Of a stretch of DNA of 22,271 nt, positions 16,716 to 22,271 are shown piece by piece; the first letter of the stretch is position 1; every line of letters begins with the position of its first letter. Under the pieces are notes generated by a model. That model was given only the letters and a program-made list of their open reading frames with translations. It did no database searches and had not been told where the DNA came from. Origin of the DNA: an uncultured Collinsella sp. GTDB lineage: Bacteria > Actinomycetota > Coriobacteriia > Coriobacteriales > Coriobacteriaceae. A program made the position numbers and the translations under genes. The stretch covers positions 1 to 22,271 of the forward strand of contig CAAESW010000012.1 of the NCBI GenBank assembly GCA_900758845.1, given 5' to 3'.

Positions 16716-16750
16716 GTTCGAGGCATCGTTTGGTGCCTCGAGCGTATTTT
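16716..16750 (+). terminator. terminator between relA and the MBL gene
   Basis: A 10-bp stem with one G-U pair (16716-16725 with 16734-16743, core CGAGGCA/TGCCTCG) and an 8-base loop is followed by GTATTTT. It ends the recJ-relA unit. The ribosome binding site of the next gene begins three bases later, so some read-through may reach it. Confidence 0.75.
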
Positions 16751-16767
16751 AGAAGGAGGGTATGCGC

Positions 16768-17451
16768 ATGGACGATATGACTTTGGACCTGACACCCCGA
16801 GGCACGGCTTCGATTGAGGCGCTCGTCAACGGCCCGATTCAGACCAACAGCTACGCCGTGATCTCGAATGACGAGTGCTTAATCGTCGATCCGGCGTGGG
16901 AGGGCGAGCGTCTTGTGGAGCATATCCGCACCGCGCATCCCGAGGTGCGCGTACTCGGGTCTGTCTGCACGCACGGTCATGCCGACCATGTTGGTGGGGT
17001 TGCCGGGGTTCGAGCTGTCGTTGGCGACAGCGCACTATATGAGTTGTGCGCTAAGGACGTGACGGTACCTCGCGCAAATATCGAGGAGCAGCGCGCCATG
17101 TGGGGTATCGAGACGCCCGATCCGGGTGAGCCGACGCGCTTGCTTGCCGAGGGCGATACAATCGAGGTGGGCGACGTCTGCCTGCAGGTGATCGAGACGC
17201 CGGGGCATACGCCGGGCGGCATCGTCCTGTTCGCCGCGACCGAGCAGGGAAACATCGCCTTTGTGGGCGACACGCTTTTCCCGGGCAGCCACGGTCGTAC
17301 CGATCTTTCCGGCGGTGACGAGGCGGCGATTATGCGCTCGCTCTCCAAACTTGTCAAGATGCTTCCGCCCGATACCGTTTGCTTGACGGGCCATGGCGAT
17401 TCGACCACGATGGCGCGCGAACTTATGCAGAACCCGTTTATGCAGATGTAG
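16768..17451 (+). CDS. metallo-beta-lactamase-fold hydrolase (glyoxalase II-like, YcbL type)
   Basis: A 227-residue single-domain metallohydrolase, probably cytoplasmic. The di-zinc ligands are visible: THGHADH (68-74), H147 in ETPGHTPGG, D168 in VGDTLF and H209 in LTGHGD. The overall pattern (NGPIQTNSYAV at the N-terminus, FPGSHGRTDLSGGD) is that of small glyoxalase II-like enzymes that hydrolyse thioesters such as lactoylglutathione analogues; the true substrate is unknown. The preferred start is the ATG at 16768, seven bases after AAGGAGGG; the ATG at 16762 is too close. Such MBL genes often sit near relA in Gram-positive genomes. No terminator was seen after it. Confidence 0.88.
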   Translation: MDDMTLDLTPRGTASIEALVNGPIQTNSYAVISNDECLIVDPAWEGERLVEHIRTAHPEVRVLGSVCTHGHADHVGGVAGVRAVVGDSALYELCAKDVTVPRANIEEQRAMWGIETPDPGEPTRLLAEGDTIEVGDVCLQVIETPGHTPGGIVLFAATEQGNIAFVGDTLFPGSHGRTDLSGGDEAAIMRSLSKLVKMLPPDTVCLTGHGDSTTMARELMQNPFMQM

Positions 17452-17576
17452 GCTCGAAGCCGTCTTCCGAACCACGAAGACCGCTCAATCGTCAAGCTAT
17501 TTTCCCCAGTGGGTCGATTCTGTGGGGCAAACGGTCAAAATTTGTCCAATCGGATGGTATTCGTGAACAAACGAAC

Positions 17577-17605
17577 GTTTATGCTCGGGTATGTCGTGGT
17601 AAAAT
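17577..17605 (+). promoter_or_regulatory. extended -10 promoter of fba
   Basis: TGGTAAAAT (17597-17605) is an extended -10 element. The -35 position (GTTTAT, 17577-17582) is weak, which an extended -10 can tolerate. An imperfect inverted repeat GGGCAAA (17525-17531) / TTTGTCC (17541-17547) upstream could be an operator. Transcription would begin about 30 bases before the ribosome binding site. Confidence 0.5.
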
Positions 17606-17645
17606 CTCAGGCGTTATCGGAGCAACCTTACAGGAGGTTTCTTTT

Positions 17646-18512
17646 ATGCTCGTCAACGCAGCAGACATGCTCAAGAAGGCCGAGGCCGGCAAGTATGGTC
17701 TCGGTGCCTTCAACACCAACAACCTCGAGTGGACCCTGGCTATTCTCCAGGCCGCCGAGGAGGCCAAGTCTCCGCTGATCCTTCAGTGCACCGCTGGTGC
17801 CGCTAAGTGGATGGGCGGTTTCAAGGTCTGCGCCGACATGGTCAAGGCTGCCGTCGAGGCCACGGGCGTTACCGTTCCCGTCGCCCTTCACCTCGATCAC
17901 GGTTCTTACGAGGACTGCTTCAAGTGCATCGAGGCCGGCTTCACGTCCATCATGTATGACGGCTCTCACGAGGAGACCTTCCAGCTTAACCTCGACCGCA
18001 CCAAGGAGCTCGTTGAGCTTGCCCACTCCAAGGGTATGTCCATCGAGGCCGAGGTCGGCGGCATCGGCGGCACCGAGGACGGCGTGACCTCCAGCGGCGA
18101 GCTCGCTGATCCTGCTGAGTGCAAGCAGATTGCTGACCTGGGCGTTGACTTCCTCGCTTGCGGTATCGGCAACATCCACGGCGTGTACCCTGCCGACTGG
18201 GCTGGCCTTTCCTTCGAGCGTCTGGGCGAGATCAAGGCTCAGACCGGCGACCTGCCCCTCGTCCTGCACGGTGGCACCGGCATCCCCGAGGATCAGATCA
18301 AGAAGGCCATCTCCCTGGGTATCTCCAAGATCAACGTCAACACCGATCTGCAGCTCGTCTTTGCCAAGGGCGTTCGCGAGTACATCGAGGCTGGCAAGGA
18401 TCAGCAGGGCAAGGGCTTTGACCCCCGCAAGCTCCTCAAGCCTGGTCGCGACAACATCGTTGCCCGCACCAAGGAGCTCATGGAGGAGTTTGGCTCCGTC
18501 AACAAGGCGTAA
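17646..18512 (+). CDS. fba: class II fructose-1,6-bisphosphate aldolase
   Basis: Zinc-dependent glycolytic enzyme that reversibly splits fructose 1,6-bisphosphate into dihydroxyacetone phosphate and glyceraldehyde 3-phosphate. The 288-residue product has HLDHG (82-86; D84 catalytic, H85 zinc ligand), E136, GNIHGVY with zinc ligand H178, LHGGTG with H208, and the phosphate-binding NVNTD (230-234). The length fits class IIA/B short aldolases. A related tagatose-bisphosphate aldolase is possible but less likely without sugar genes nearby. The frame extends far upstream, but the ATG at 17646 with AGGAGG eight bases before it is clearly the start. Codon use is strongly biased towards C-ending codons, as expected for a highly expressed gene. 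Confidence 0.95.
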   Translation: MLVNAADMLKKAEAGKYGLGAFNTNNLEWTLAILQAAEEAKSPLILQCTAGAAKWMGGFKVCADMVKAAVEATGVTVPVALHLDHGSYEDCFKCIEAGFTSIMYDGSHEETFQLNLDRTKELVELAHSKGMSIEAEVGGIGGTEDGVTSSGELADPAECKQIADLGVDFLACGIGNIHGVYPADWAGLSFERLGEIKAQTGDLPLVLHGGTGIPEDQIKKAISLGISKINVNTDLQLVFAKGVREYIEAGKDQQGKGFDPRKLLKPGRDNIVARTKELMEEFGSVNKA

Positions 18513-18533
18513 GTAGCGGTTTAACTTCCCGCC

Positions 18534-18627
18534 GGAGGCCCCGTTTCCCCTACGCTGTTTCCCTCGCGCTCACCTGGCTTCGCCAGAAGTCGCGCGACGG
18601 AATCAGCTCCGGGGAAACGGGGCCTCC
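18534..18627 (+). terminator. long branched hairpin after fba
   Basis: A perfect 17-bp stem (18534-18550 with 18611-18627, core GGAGGCCCCGTTTCCCC) encloses 60 bases. Inside are the small hairpin CTGGC-TTC-GCCAG (18574-18586) and the palindrome GTCGCGCGAC (18589-18598). It starts about 20 bases after the fba stop codon. The stem is followed by TTCGTTAAC rather than a U-tract, so termination may be partial. A protective 3' structure or a small structured RNA is also possible. Confidence 0.55.
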
Positions 18628-18705
18628 TTCGTTAACTCGCTACAGGGTTACTGGGCTGAATTCATTTTTTATAGGTACCGTTTATCGGTGTTGAGAGTTC
18701 CTTTA

Positions 18706-18735
18706 TTGGGGCTTTCTTTTTTATCTCGCTACAAT
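18706..18735 (+). promoter_or_regulatory. promoter of the transglutaminase-like gene
   Basis: TTGGGG (18706-18711) and TACAAT (18730-18735) are 18 bases apart in a T-rich stretch. The start codon of the next gene lies 36 bases downstream of the -10 element. Confidence 0.45.
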
Positions 18736-18770
18736 GGACTTCAAGCGTTCTAGTGACTTGGAGTTTTGGT

Positions 18771-20204
18771 ATGGCTGTTATTAATGTGCTGCCTTCGGAT
18801 GGGAAGGTCATTGACGAGGGTCCTGTTGGTTGTTCTGTTGATGTTTGCAATGATGACTTCCGTTTTCTAGATGTTGGCTTGCCACCCGAGATTCTGCGTT
18901 TAAAGGACGCGGGGTATCTTTCGCAGGCTATTGAGGCTTGCGACCGCCTACTTGCCCAAGATCCCGATCCCTCGCTTGCTGCCTGCGTTCGTGCCGAGCG
19001 GTATCGCATGCTTGAGACGCCGCTTCATTTTTCGGTGTCGCGCGATCGAGCTATTGCGATGATTCGCGAGGAGTGGCCTGAGTTTACCGAGGAGCAGTTT
19101 AACGATCTGATTGACCGTAAGCGTATTGACTGGCGCTTTATCGATGGTGAGCTGTTCGTTCTCGACAACTTCCTCGATTCGCTTCGCGTATATCCCAAAG
19201 AGGTCCCCGGCATGCGTCCCGATTCTACGGACGGAATAGCACTGCGCAACGAGATGCTCAAGGAGATGGAGTCGCAAAACGGATTGACTCGCGTTATTAC
19301 GCTTAAGGCGTCCTTGTCTGTCCCCGGCGCTCTAGAGGGGGAGACCGTTCGCGCTTGGCTACCCGTTGCCGCCGCCTGTCGTCAACAGTCTCATATCGAG
19401 GTTCTCGATATGACGCCGGAGGGTGCTGTTGCTCCCGCGAACGCTTCGGCGCGTACCGCCTCGTGGTCTTCTTCGAGTGATCGCTCATTCTCGGTGACCT
19501 ATCGCTATCAAATCAATGCCGCTTATCGCGATATTTATGGGGGTGCGCTTCCGTCGCATCCGTGTATGGACGCGCCGTTGCCCGAAGATATTTCTGAGGA
19601 CCGTCCGCACATTGCATTCACGCCGTATCTGCAGCAGCTGACGGCCGGTGTTGTTGACGGACTCGAGGATCCGCTCGATCGCGCTCGTGCTATCTATGAT
19701 TATCTGACGCAGCATATCGACTATCGCTATCAGCCGCCGTACTTGCTTTTGGGATCTATTGCCGATGACTGCGCGCATTCGCTCCGCGGCGATTGCGGCG
19801 TTATGGCGCTCACGTTTATCACCATGTGCCGTATCGCGGGCGTGCCTGCCCGTTGGCAGAGCGGCCTGTATGTTGCGCCCGATTCGGTGGGGTCGCACGA
19901 CTGGGCAGAGTTCTATACGCCGCAGACCGGTTGGCTCAACGCCGACGTGTCATTTGGATCTTCTGCTCGCAGGATGGGGGAGGAGTGGCGCCGCCGTCAC
20001 TACTTTGGCAATCTCGACCCGTGGCGTATGGTGGCCAACAATCGATTCCAGGCAGAGTTTGAGCCCTCTTTCGACGGCATGCGCGAGGACCCTTACGATA
20101 ACCAGATGGGTGAGGCTTCGGTCGACGGTCGCGGATGCCGTCAGCGCGAGATGCTCCGCACAGTCGAACTCATCGAAATGCTCGAAGTTCCATTTTCGGA
20201 CTAA
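18771..20204 (+). CDS. transglutaminase-like domain protein
   Basis: A 477-residue protein with no signal peptide or membrane segment, so probably cytoplasmic. The C-terminal half is a transglutaminase-like (papain-fold) domain: catalytic Cys in GDCGVMALTFITMCRIAGVPA (C342), His in GSHDWAEFY (H376) and Asp in NADVSFG (D392) form an intact triad. The N-terminal 180 residues are helical and acidic and match nothing I recognise. A beta-rich part (about 175-255) precedes the catalytic domain. The role is probably proteolysis or amide-bond chemistry; no substrate is suggested. The ATG at 18771 has TGGAG before it; a GTG at 18753 is in frame but less likely. The first part is richer in T-ending codons than the neighbours. 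Confidence 0.8.
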   Translation: MAVINVLPSDGKVIDEGPVGCSVDVCNDDFRFLDVGLPPEILRLKDAGYLSQAIEACDRLLAQDPDPSLAACVRAERYRMLETPLHFSVSRDRAIAMIREEWPEFTEEQFNDLIDRKRIDWRFIDGELFVLDNFLDSLRVYPKEVPGMRPDSTDGIALRNEMLKEMESQNGLTRVITLKASLSVPGALEGETVRAWLPVAAACRQQSHIEVLDMTPEGAVAPANASARTASWSSSSDRSFSVTYRYQINAAYRDIYGGALPSHPCMDAPLPEDISEDRPHIAFTPYLQQLTAGVVDGLEDPLDRARAIYDYLTQHIDYRYQPPYLLLGSIADDCAHSLRGDCGVMALTFITMCRIAGVPARWQSGLYVAPDSVGSHDWAEFYTPQTGWLNADVSFGSSARRMGEEWRRRHYFGNLDPWRMVANNRFQAEFEPSFDGMREDPYDNQMGEASVDGRGCRQREMLRTVELIEMLEVPFSD

Positions 20205-20218
20205 TCGGTAGAAAGCTG

Positions 20219-20227
20219 TGATAAACT
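20219..20227 (+). promoter_or_regulatory. extended -10 promoter of tRNA-Leu
   Basis: TGATAAACT (20219-20227) fits an extended -10 element. It would start transcription about 10 bases before the tRNA. No good -35 element is present; the region overlaps the end of the preceding gene. Confidence 0.35.
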
Positions 20228-20243
20228 AACTCACGCATTACGT

Positions 20244-20330
20244 GCCCGAGTGGCGGAATTGGCAGACGCAGTGGACTCAAAATCCACCGTTGGCAACAAC
20301 GTGCGAGTTCGAGTCTCGCCTCGGGCACCA
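20244..20330 (+). tRNA. tRNA-Leu (CAA anticodon)
   Basis: The sequence folds as a class II tRNA of 87 bases including CCA. The acceptor stem is GCCCGAG (20244-20250) with CTCGGGC (20320-20326), then the discriminator A and encoded CCA ending at 20330. The anticodon stem GTGGA/TCCAC encloses CTCAAAA, so the anticodon is CAA, reading UUG. A long variable arm (CGTTGGCAACAACG) and the T-loop TTCGAGTC are present, as expected for leucine. A terminator follows about 20 bases later. Confidence 0.96.
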
Positions 20331-20376
20331 TACATGCAAGTGAGCGTTCAAGGGGGTTGCGGCCCCCTTTTTCGTG
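20308..20376 (+). repeat. direct repeat copy 1: tRNA-Leu 3' tail plus terminator
   Basis: These 69 bases run from the T-arm of tRNA-Leu through CCA to the terminator and the following CGTG. They recur at 20436-20504 with only two differences (C to G at 20320/20448, and G to A in the GTGAGCG/GTGAACG segment). Confidence 0.9.
20350..20372 (+). terminator. terminator of tRNA-Leu
   Basis: AAGGGGG (20350-20356), loop TTGCGG, CCCCCTT (20363-20369) and a T-run form a short, strong intrinsic terminator about 20 bases after the tRNA. Confidence 0.85.
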
Positions 20377-20435
20377 CCGAACTCGCGTGAGCGCGCCACG
20401 CGTCCGAAGCCCGGGGCTTCGCGAAGCGAAGGCCC

Positions 20436-20504
20436 TTCGAGTCTCGCGTCGGGCACCATACATGCAAGTGAACGTTCAAGGGGGTTGCGGCCCCCTTTTT
20501 CGTG
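20436..20504 (+). repeat. direct repeat copy 2: orphan tRNA-Leu tail plus terminator
   Basis: A near-exact copy of 20308-20376 without the tRNA body. It begins at TTCGAGTCTCGC in the T-arm, the usual crossover zone for integrases that use tRNA genes. The 59 bases between the copies hold overlapping GC-rich palindromes (CGAAGCCC-G-GGGCTTCG at 20405-20421, GCTTCGCGAAGC at 20416-20427, CGAAGG-C-CCTTCG at 20427-20439). Confidence 0.85.
20478..20500 (+). terminator. duplicated terminator
   Basis: Second copy of the AAGGGGG-TTGCGG-CCCCCTTTTT hairpin, lying just upstream of the infC promoter region. It would insulate infC from tRNA transcription. Confidence 0.8.
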
Positions 20505-20530
20505 TACGTAATGTGATAACGCGCTGTACG

Positions 20531-20539
20531 TGTTATTAT
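20531..20539 (+). promoter_or_regulatory. extended -10 promoter of infC-rpmI-rplT
   Basis: TGTTATTAT (20531-20539) is an extended -10 element. The -35 position (20511-20516, ATGTGA) is weak. A start near 20546 gives a leader of about 175 bases before infC. Confidence 0.4.
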
Positions 20540-20545
20540 TCGCAA

Positions 20546-20702
20546 GGCGTTGTTCCCGCAATGCCCTAAAGAGGAACCCGAGGGTTCCCACCTTTTGGCG
20601 CCAATGAGCAGCTGACTGGTCATACAACTTAGATTCCCTTCCTCAAATCGAGGAACTCTATGTGTACGACCTGGTTGCTGAGAAGCGCCGGGTTATTTTT
20701 TT
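20546..20702 (+). promoter_or_regulatory. structured 5' leader of infC operon (L20-leader-like)
   Basis: The leader contains a series of hairpins: GGCGTTG/CAATGCC (about 20546-20566), GGAACC-CGAG-GGTTCC (20573-20588), TTGGCGCCAA (about 20595-20604) and TTCCTC-AAATC-GAGGAA (20639-20655). It ends with an intrinsic terminator (20670-20702). In Bacillus the infC-rpmI-rplT operon is controlled by L20 binding its leader and favouring termination. The same gene order and terminator placement suggest the same kind of attenuation here. I could not match the sequence to the known L20 leader family by eye. Confidence 0.6.
20670..20702 (+). terminator. attenuator terminator before infC
   Basis: CCTGG-T-TGCT (20670-20679) pairs with AGCG-CCGGG (20684-20692) around the loop GAGA, with one bulge and G-U pairs. 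TTATTTTTTT follows. The CGGGTT in its 3' arm could instead pair with AACCCG (about 20575-20580) upstream, offering an antiterminator. It lies directly before infC, so only read-through transcripts express the operon. Confidence 0.7.
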
Positions 20703-20721
20703 ATGAATGGAGGTAGGGAAA

Positions 20722-21276
20722 ATAGCTAAGTCTGATGACACCCGCATCAACGACGAGATCACTGCATCTTCGTGCCGTTTGATTGGCGTCGATGGCTCTC
20801 AGCTCGGCCTGTTCGCCATCCGCGATGCCCAGCGCGTCGCCGACGATCAGGGTCTCGACCTAGTCGAGATCGCTCCCAACGCGGAGCCGCCGGTCTGCAA
20901 GGTCATGGACTACGGTAAGTTCAAGTACCAGCAGGCCATGAAGGCCAAGGCTGCTCGTAAGAACCAGTCCAAGGTCGAGGTCAAGGAAATGAAGTTCCGA
21001 CCCAAGATCGACGTTGGCGACTACGAGACCAAGAAGGGCCACGTTCTGCGTTTCCTCAAGAAGGGCGCACGCGTTAAGATCACCATCATGTTCCGCGGCC
21101 GTGAGATGGCTCACCCGGAGCAGGGCCTTAACGTTCTCGAGCGTCTCGCCGAGGATCTCAAGCCTTACGCTACGGTCGAGTCCAAGCCTAAGATGGAAGG
21201 CCGTAACATGCTTATGCTGCTCGCCCCGATTAAGGGCGCCTTCGATGAGGATAAAGCGGCAAGCGATACCAAGTAA
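20722..21276 (+). CDS. infC: translation initiation factor IF-3, probable AUA start
   Basis: Binds the 30S subunit, prevents premature joining of 50S and checks start codon and initiator tRNA. The product (184 residues from 20722) has the N-terminal domain (RINDEI, LGLFAIRDAQRVADDQGLDLVEIAP), the linker (MDYGKFKYQQAMKAKAARKN) and the C-terminal domain (FRPKIDVGDYETK, FRGREMAHPEQG). The start is set at ATA 20722: GGAGGT (20709-20714) lies seven bases before it, and the product then begins (M)AKSDDTRIND, normal for IF3. ATG 20707 in the same frame has no ribosome binding site and lies just after the terminator U-tract. Non-AUG starts are known for infC (AUU in E. coli) and allow IF3 to repress its own synthesis. 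First gene of infC-rpmI-rplT. Confidence 0.92.
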   Translation: MAKSDDTRINDEITASSCRLIGVDGSQLGLFAIRDAQRVADDQGLDLVEIAPNAEPPVCKVMDYGKFKYQQAMKAKAARKNQSKVEVKEMKFRPKIDVGDYETKKGHVLRFLKKGARVKITIMFRGREMAHPEQGLNVLERLAEDLKPYATVESKPKMEGRNMLMLLAPIKGAFDEDKAASDTK

Positions 21277-21308
21277 CTAGTGTTCTGTAACCGATTAAGG
21301 AGTATTTC

Positions 21309-21500
21309 ATGCCTAAGATGAAGTCCCACAGCGGCACCAAGAAGCGTTTCCGCAAGACTGGTACCGGCAAGCTTATGCGCGCCAAGGCTTTCAAGAGCCA
21401 CATCCTGAGCAAGAAGTCCACCAAGCGTAAGCGTGGCTTCCGTCAGGAGACCGAGATCGCCGCTGCCGACCGCAAGGTCATCAAGTCGCGTCTCGCCTAA
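21309..21500 (+). CDS. rpmI: 50S ribosomal protein L35
   Basis: A 63-residue, very basic ribosomal protein of the large subunit, with the family start MPKMKSHSGTKKRFRKTGTG and the conserved HILSKKSTKRKR. AAGGAG lies about six bases before the ATG. It is the middle gene of the infC-rpmI-rplT operon, and its length matches the usual 63-66 residues. Confidence 0.97.
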   Translation: MPKMKSHSGTKKRFRKTGTGKLMRAKAFKSHILSKKSTKRKRGFRQETEIAAADRKVIKSRLA

Positions 21501-21546
21501 GTTCGCGTTCCCGTTTTTCGTTTTACCGTCTAGGAGTTGATAGAAC

Positions 21547-21906
21547 ATGGCACGTATTAAGCGCGCTGTTGCCGCCAAGAAGAAGCGCCGTACCGTTATG
21601 CACCGTGCGAAGGGTTACTACGGTGCCGCTTCGCGTACTTACAAGCATGCTAAAGAGCAGGTCCAGCACTCTCTGCAGTATCAGTATCGTGATCGCCGCA
21701 ACAAGAAGCGCGAGATCCGTTCTCTTTGGATCACTCGTATCAACGCTGCTGCTCGCCTGAACGACATCTCTTACTCTCAGTTCATGCACGGCCTGAAGGT
21801 TGCCGGCATCGAGCTCGACCGCAAGGTCCTGGCTCAGATGGCTTACGAGGACATCGAGTCCTTCAACGAGCTGGCTACCATCGCCAAGAAGGCTCTCGAG
21901 GCCTAA
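21547..21906 (+). CDS. rplT: 50S ribosomal protein L20
   Basis: A 119-residue basic protein needed for early 50S assembly and, in Bacillus and E. coli, the autogenous repressor of this operon. Conserved segments seen: MARIKRAV, GYYGAASRTYKHAKEQV, RRNKKREIRSLWITRINAA and LNDISYSQFMHGLK. The ATG has AGGAG ten bases upstream. A terminator follows about 20 bases after the stop codon, so it closes the operon. Confidence 0.97.
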   Translation: MARIKRAVAAKKKRRTVMHRAKGYYGAASRTYKHAKEQVQHSLQYQYRDRRNKKREIRSLWITRINAAARLNDISYSQFMHGLKVAGIELDRKVLAQMAYEDIESFNELATIAKKALEA

Positions 21907-21927
21907 TAGATTCTCTTGAATCGCTAG

Positions 21928-21963
21928 GGGAGTGTCGCGTTGTGCGCGGCGCTCCCTCTTTTT
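21928..21963 (+). terminator. terminator of infC-rpmI-rplT
   Basis: GGGAGTGTCGCG (21928-21939) pairs with CGCGGCGCTCCC (21945-21956), 12 pairs with two G-U, loop TTGTG, then TCTTTTTTA. A clear intrinsic terminator. Confidence 0.88.
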
Positions 21964-21969
21964 ATCTGA

Positions 21970-22271
21970 AGCGCGGTTTACATTGCTAAAAGCGCGGGTA
22001 GATAAACACTAACAGGTGACCGATCTCTATATATTCCTGAACCAAAGGGTCATCATCTGATACGTGCGGAAGATCCGCACCAGTCTTTCTATTACCTATA
22101 GAAAGCAATATGTTGTGTAGGACTTGTGAAGAGTGGAATTGACGTCCCACAGAGCTTCGCGGTCTGGCAATATGTCTCCTTGCCGCGCGGCCCGGTGCAA
22201 CCGGATGAGCCGCAAAGCGTGCACCTTGAGAACCGGATACTGCGAGGATGGACACACCAGTTGTGTCGCAT
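21970..22271 (+). promoter_or_regulatory. probable 5' leader of an rRNA operon
   Basis: These 300 bases hold no credible protein gene. TTTACA (21977-21982), 16 bases, TAGATA (21999-22004) is a possible promoter. A hairpin CTTTCTAT/ATAGAAAG lies at 22085-22105. Near the end, ACCTTGAGAACCGGATACTG (from about 22224) resembles the CTTGAGAAC element found in actinobacterial rRNA leaders and 16S-23S spacers, near the antitermination site. It is followed by a short stem GACACA/TGTGTC, possibly part of a processing stalk. The 16S gene itself would begin beyond the window. This is an inference from pattern memory. Confidence 0.45.

Noticed and set aside
17562..17582. Possible LexA/SOS box (GAAC/GTTT repeats) upstream of fba
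   Set aside because: The GAAC and GTTT elements do not have the required four-base spacing and opposing orientation of the Gram-positive LexA site.
20703..20729. ATG at 20703 opening an eight-codon frame before infC
   Set aside because: It has no ribosome binding site, follows the terminator U-tract directly, and its frame differs from infC.
21986..22255. 89-codon minus-strand frame in the last 300 bases
   Set aside because: It covers the probable rRNA leader with its hairpins; such frames are commonly mis-called there, and no family was recognised.
1..22271. CRISPR arrays, insertion sequences, phage or toxin-antitoxin genes
   Set aside because: No regularly spaced repeats, transposase, integrase or toxin-like small gene pair were found on either strand.

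Overview
The window reads as a chromosomal housekeeping region of a GC-rich Gram-positive actinobacterium of the Coriobacteriia, most likely a gut Collinsella or close relative. This rests on codon usage, strong GGAGG/GGGGG ribosome binding sites, a recJ-relA neighbourhood, a monoderm-type lipoprotein and general gene style. The genus is inferred and was not tested by any search.

Layout. The left end carries two minus-strand genes: a short-chain dehydrogenase (146-895) and homoserine dehydrogenase hom (1110-2453) with its own terminator. Next is a 3' remnant of a second livJ (2708-2926), then a complete branched-chain amino-acid-type ABC importer, livJ-livH-livM-livG-livF (3196-8057). It is closed by a strong hairpin and followed at once by a perfect 22-bp inverted repeat. 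cutC and a GalT/HIT-like (DUF4931-type) gene (8232-9713) form a tight pair, convergent with a BASS-type membrane transporter (9741-10739, minus).

The centre holds the most unusual gene, a single 1095-residue polypeptide that joins a complete RecJ exonuclease to a complete RecQ-like SF2 helicase (11016-14303). A 21-codon leader ORF with its own ribosome binding site precedes and overlaps its start. Bifunctional-type (p)ppGpp synthetase/hydrolase relA follows 15 nt downstream. A terminator, a glyoxalase-II-like metallo-beta-lactamase-fold hydrolase, class II fructose-bisphosphate aldolase and a cytoplasmic transglutaminase-like protein come next.

The right end carries tRNA-Leu(CAA), whose 3' tail and terminator are duplicated 128 bp downstream, then infC-rpmI-rplT. 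This translation operon is preceded by a leader that ends in an intrinsic terminator right before infC, and infC appears to start at an AUA codon. The last 300 bases contain no protein gene and resemble the 5' leader of an rRNA operon lying beyond the window.

How the genes work together: the Liv proteins form one importer (lipoprotein receptor, two permeases, two ATPases). hom feeds threonine and methionine synthesis. RecJ-helicase and RelA link DNA repair and the stringent response in one transcription unit. IF3, L35 and L20 form an autoregulated translation operon.
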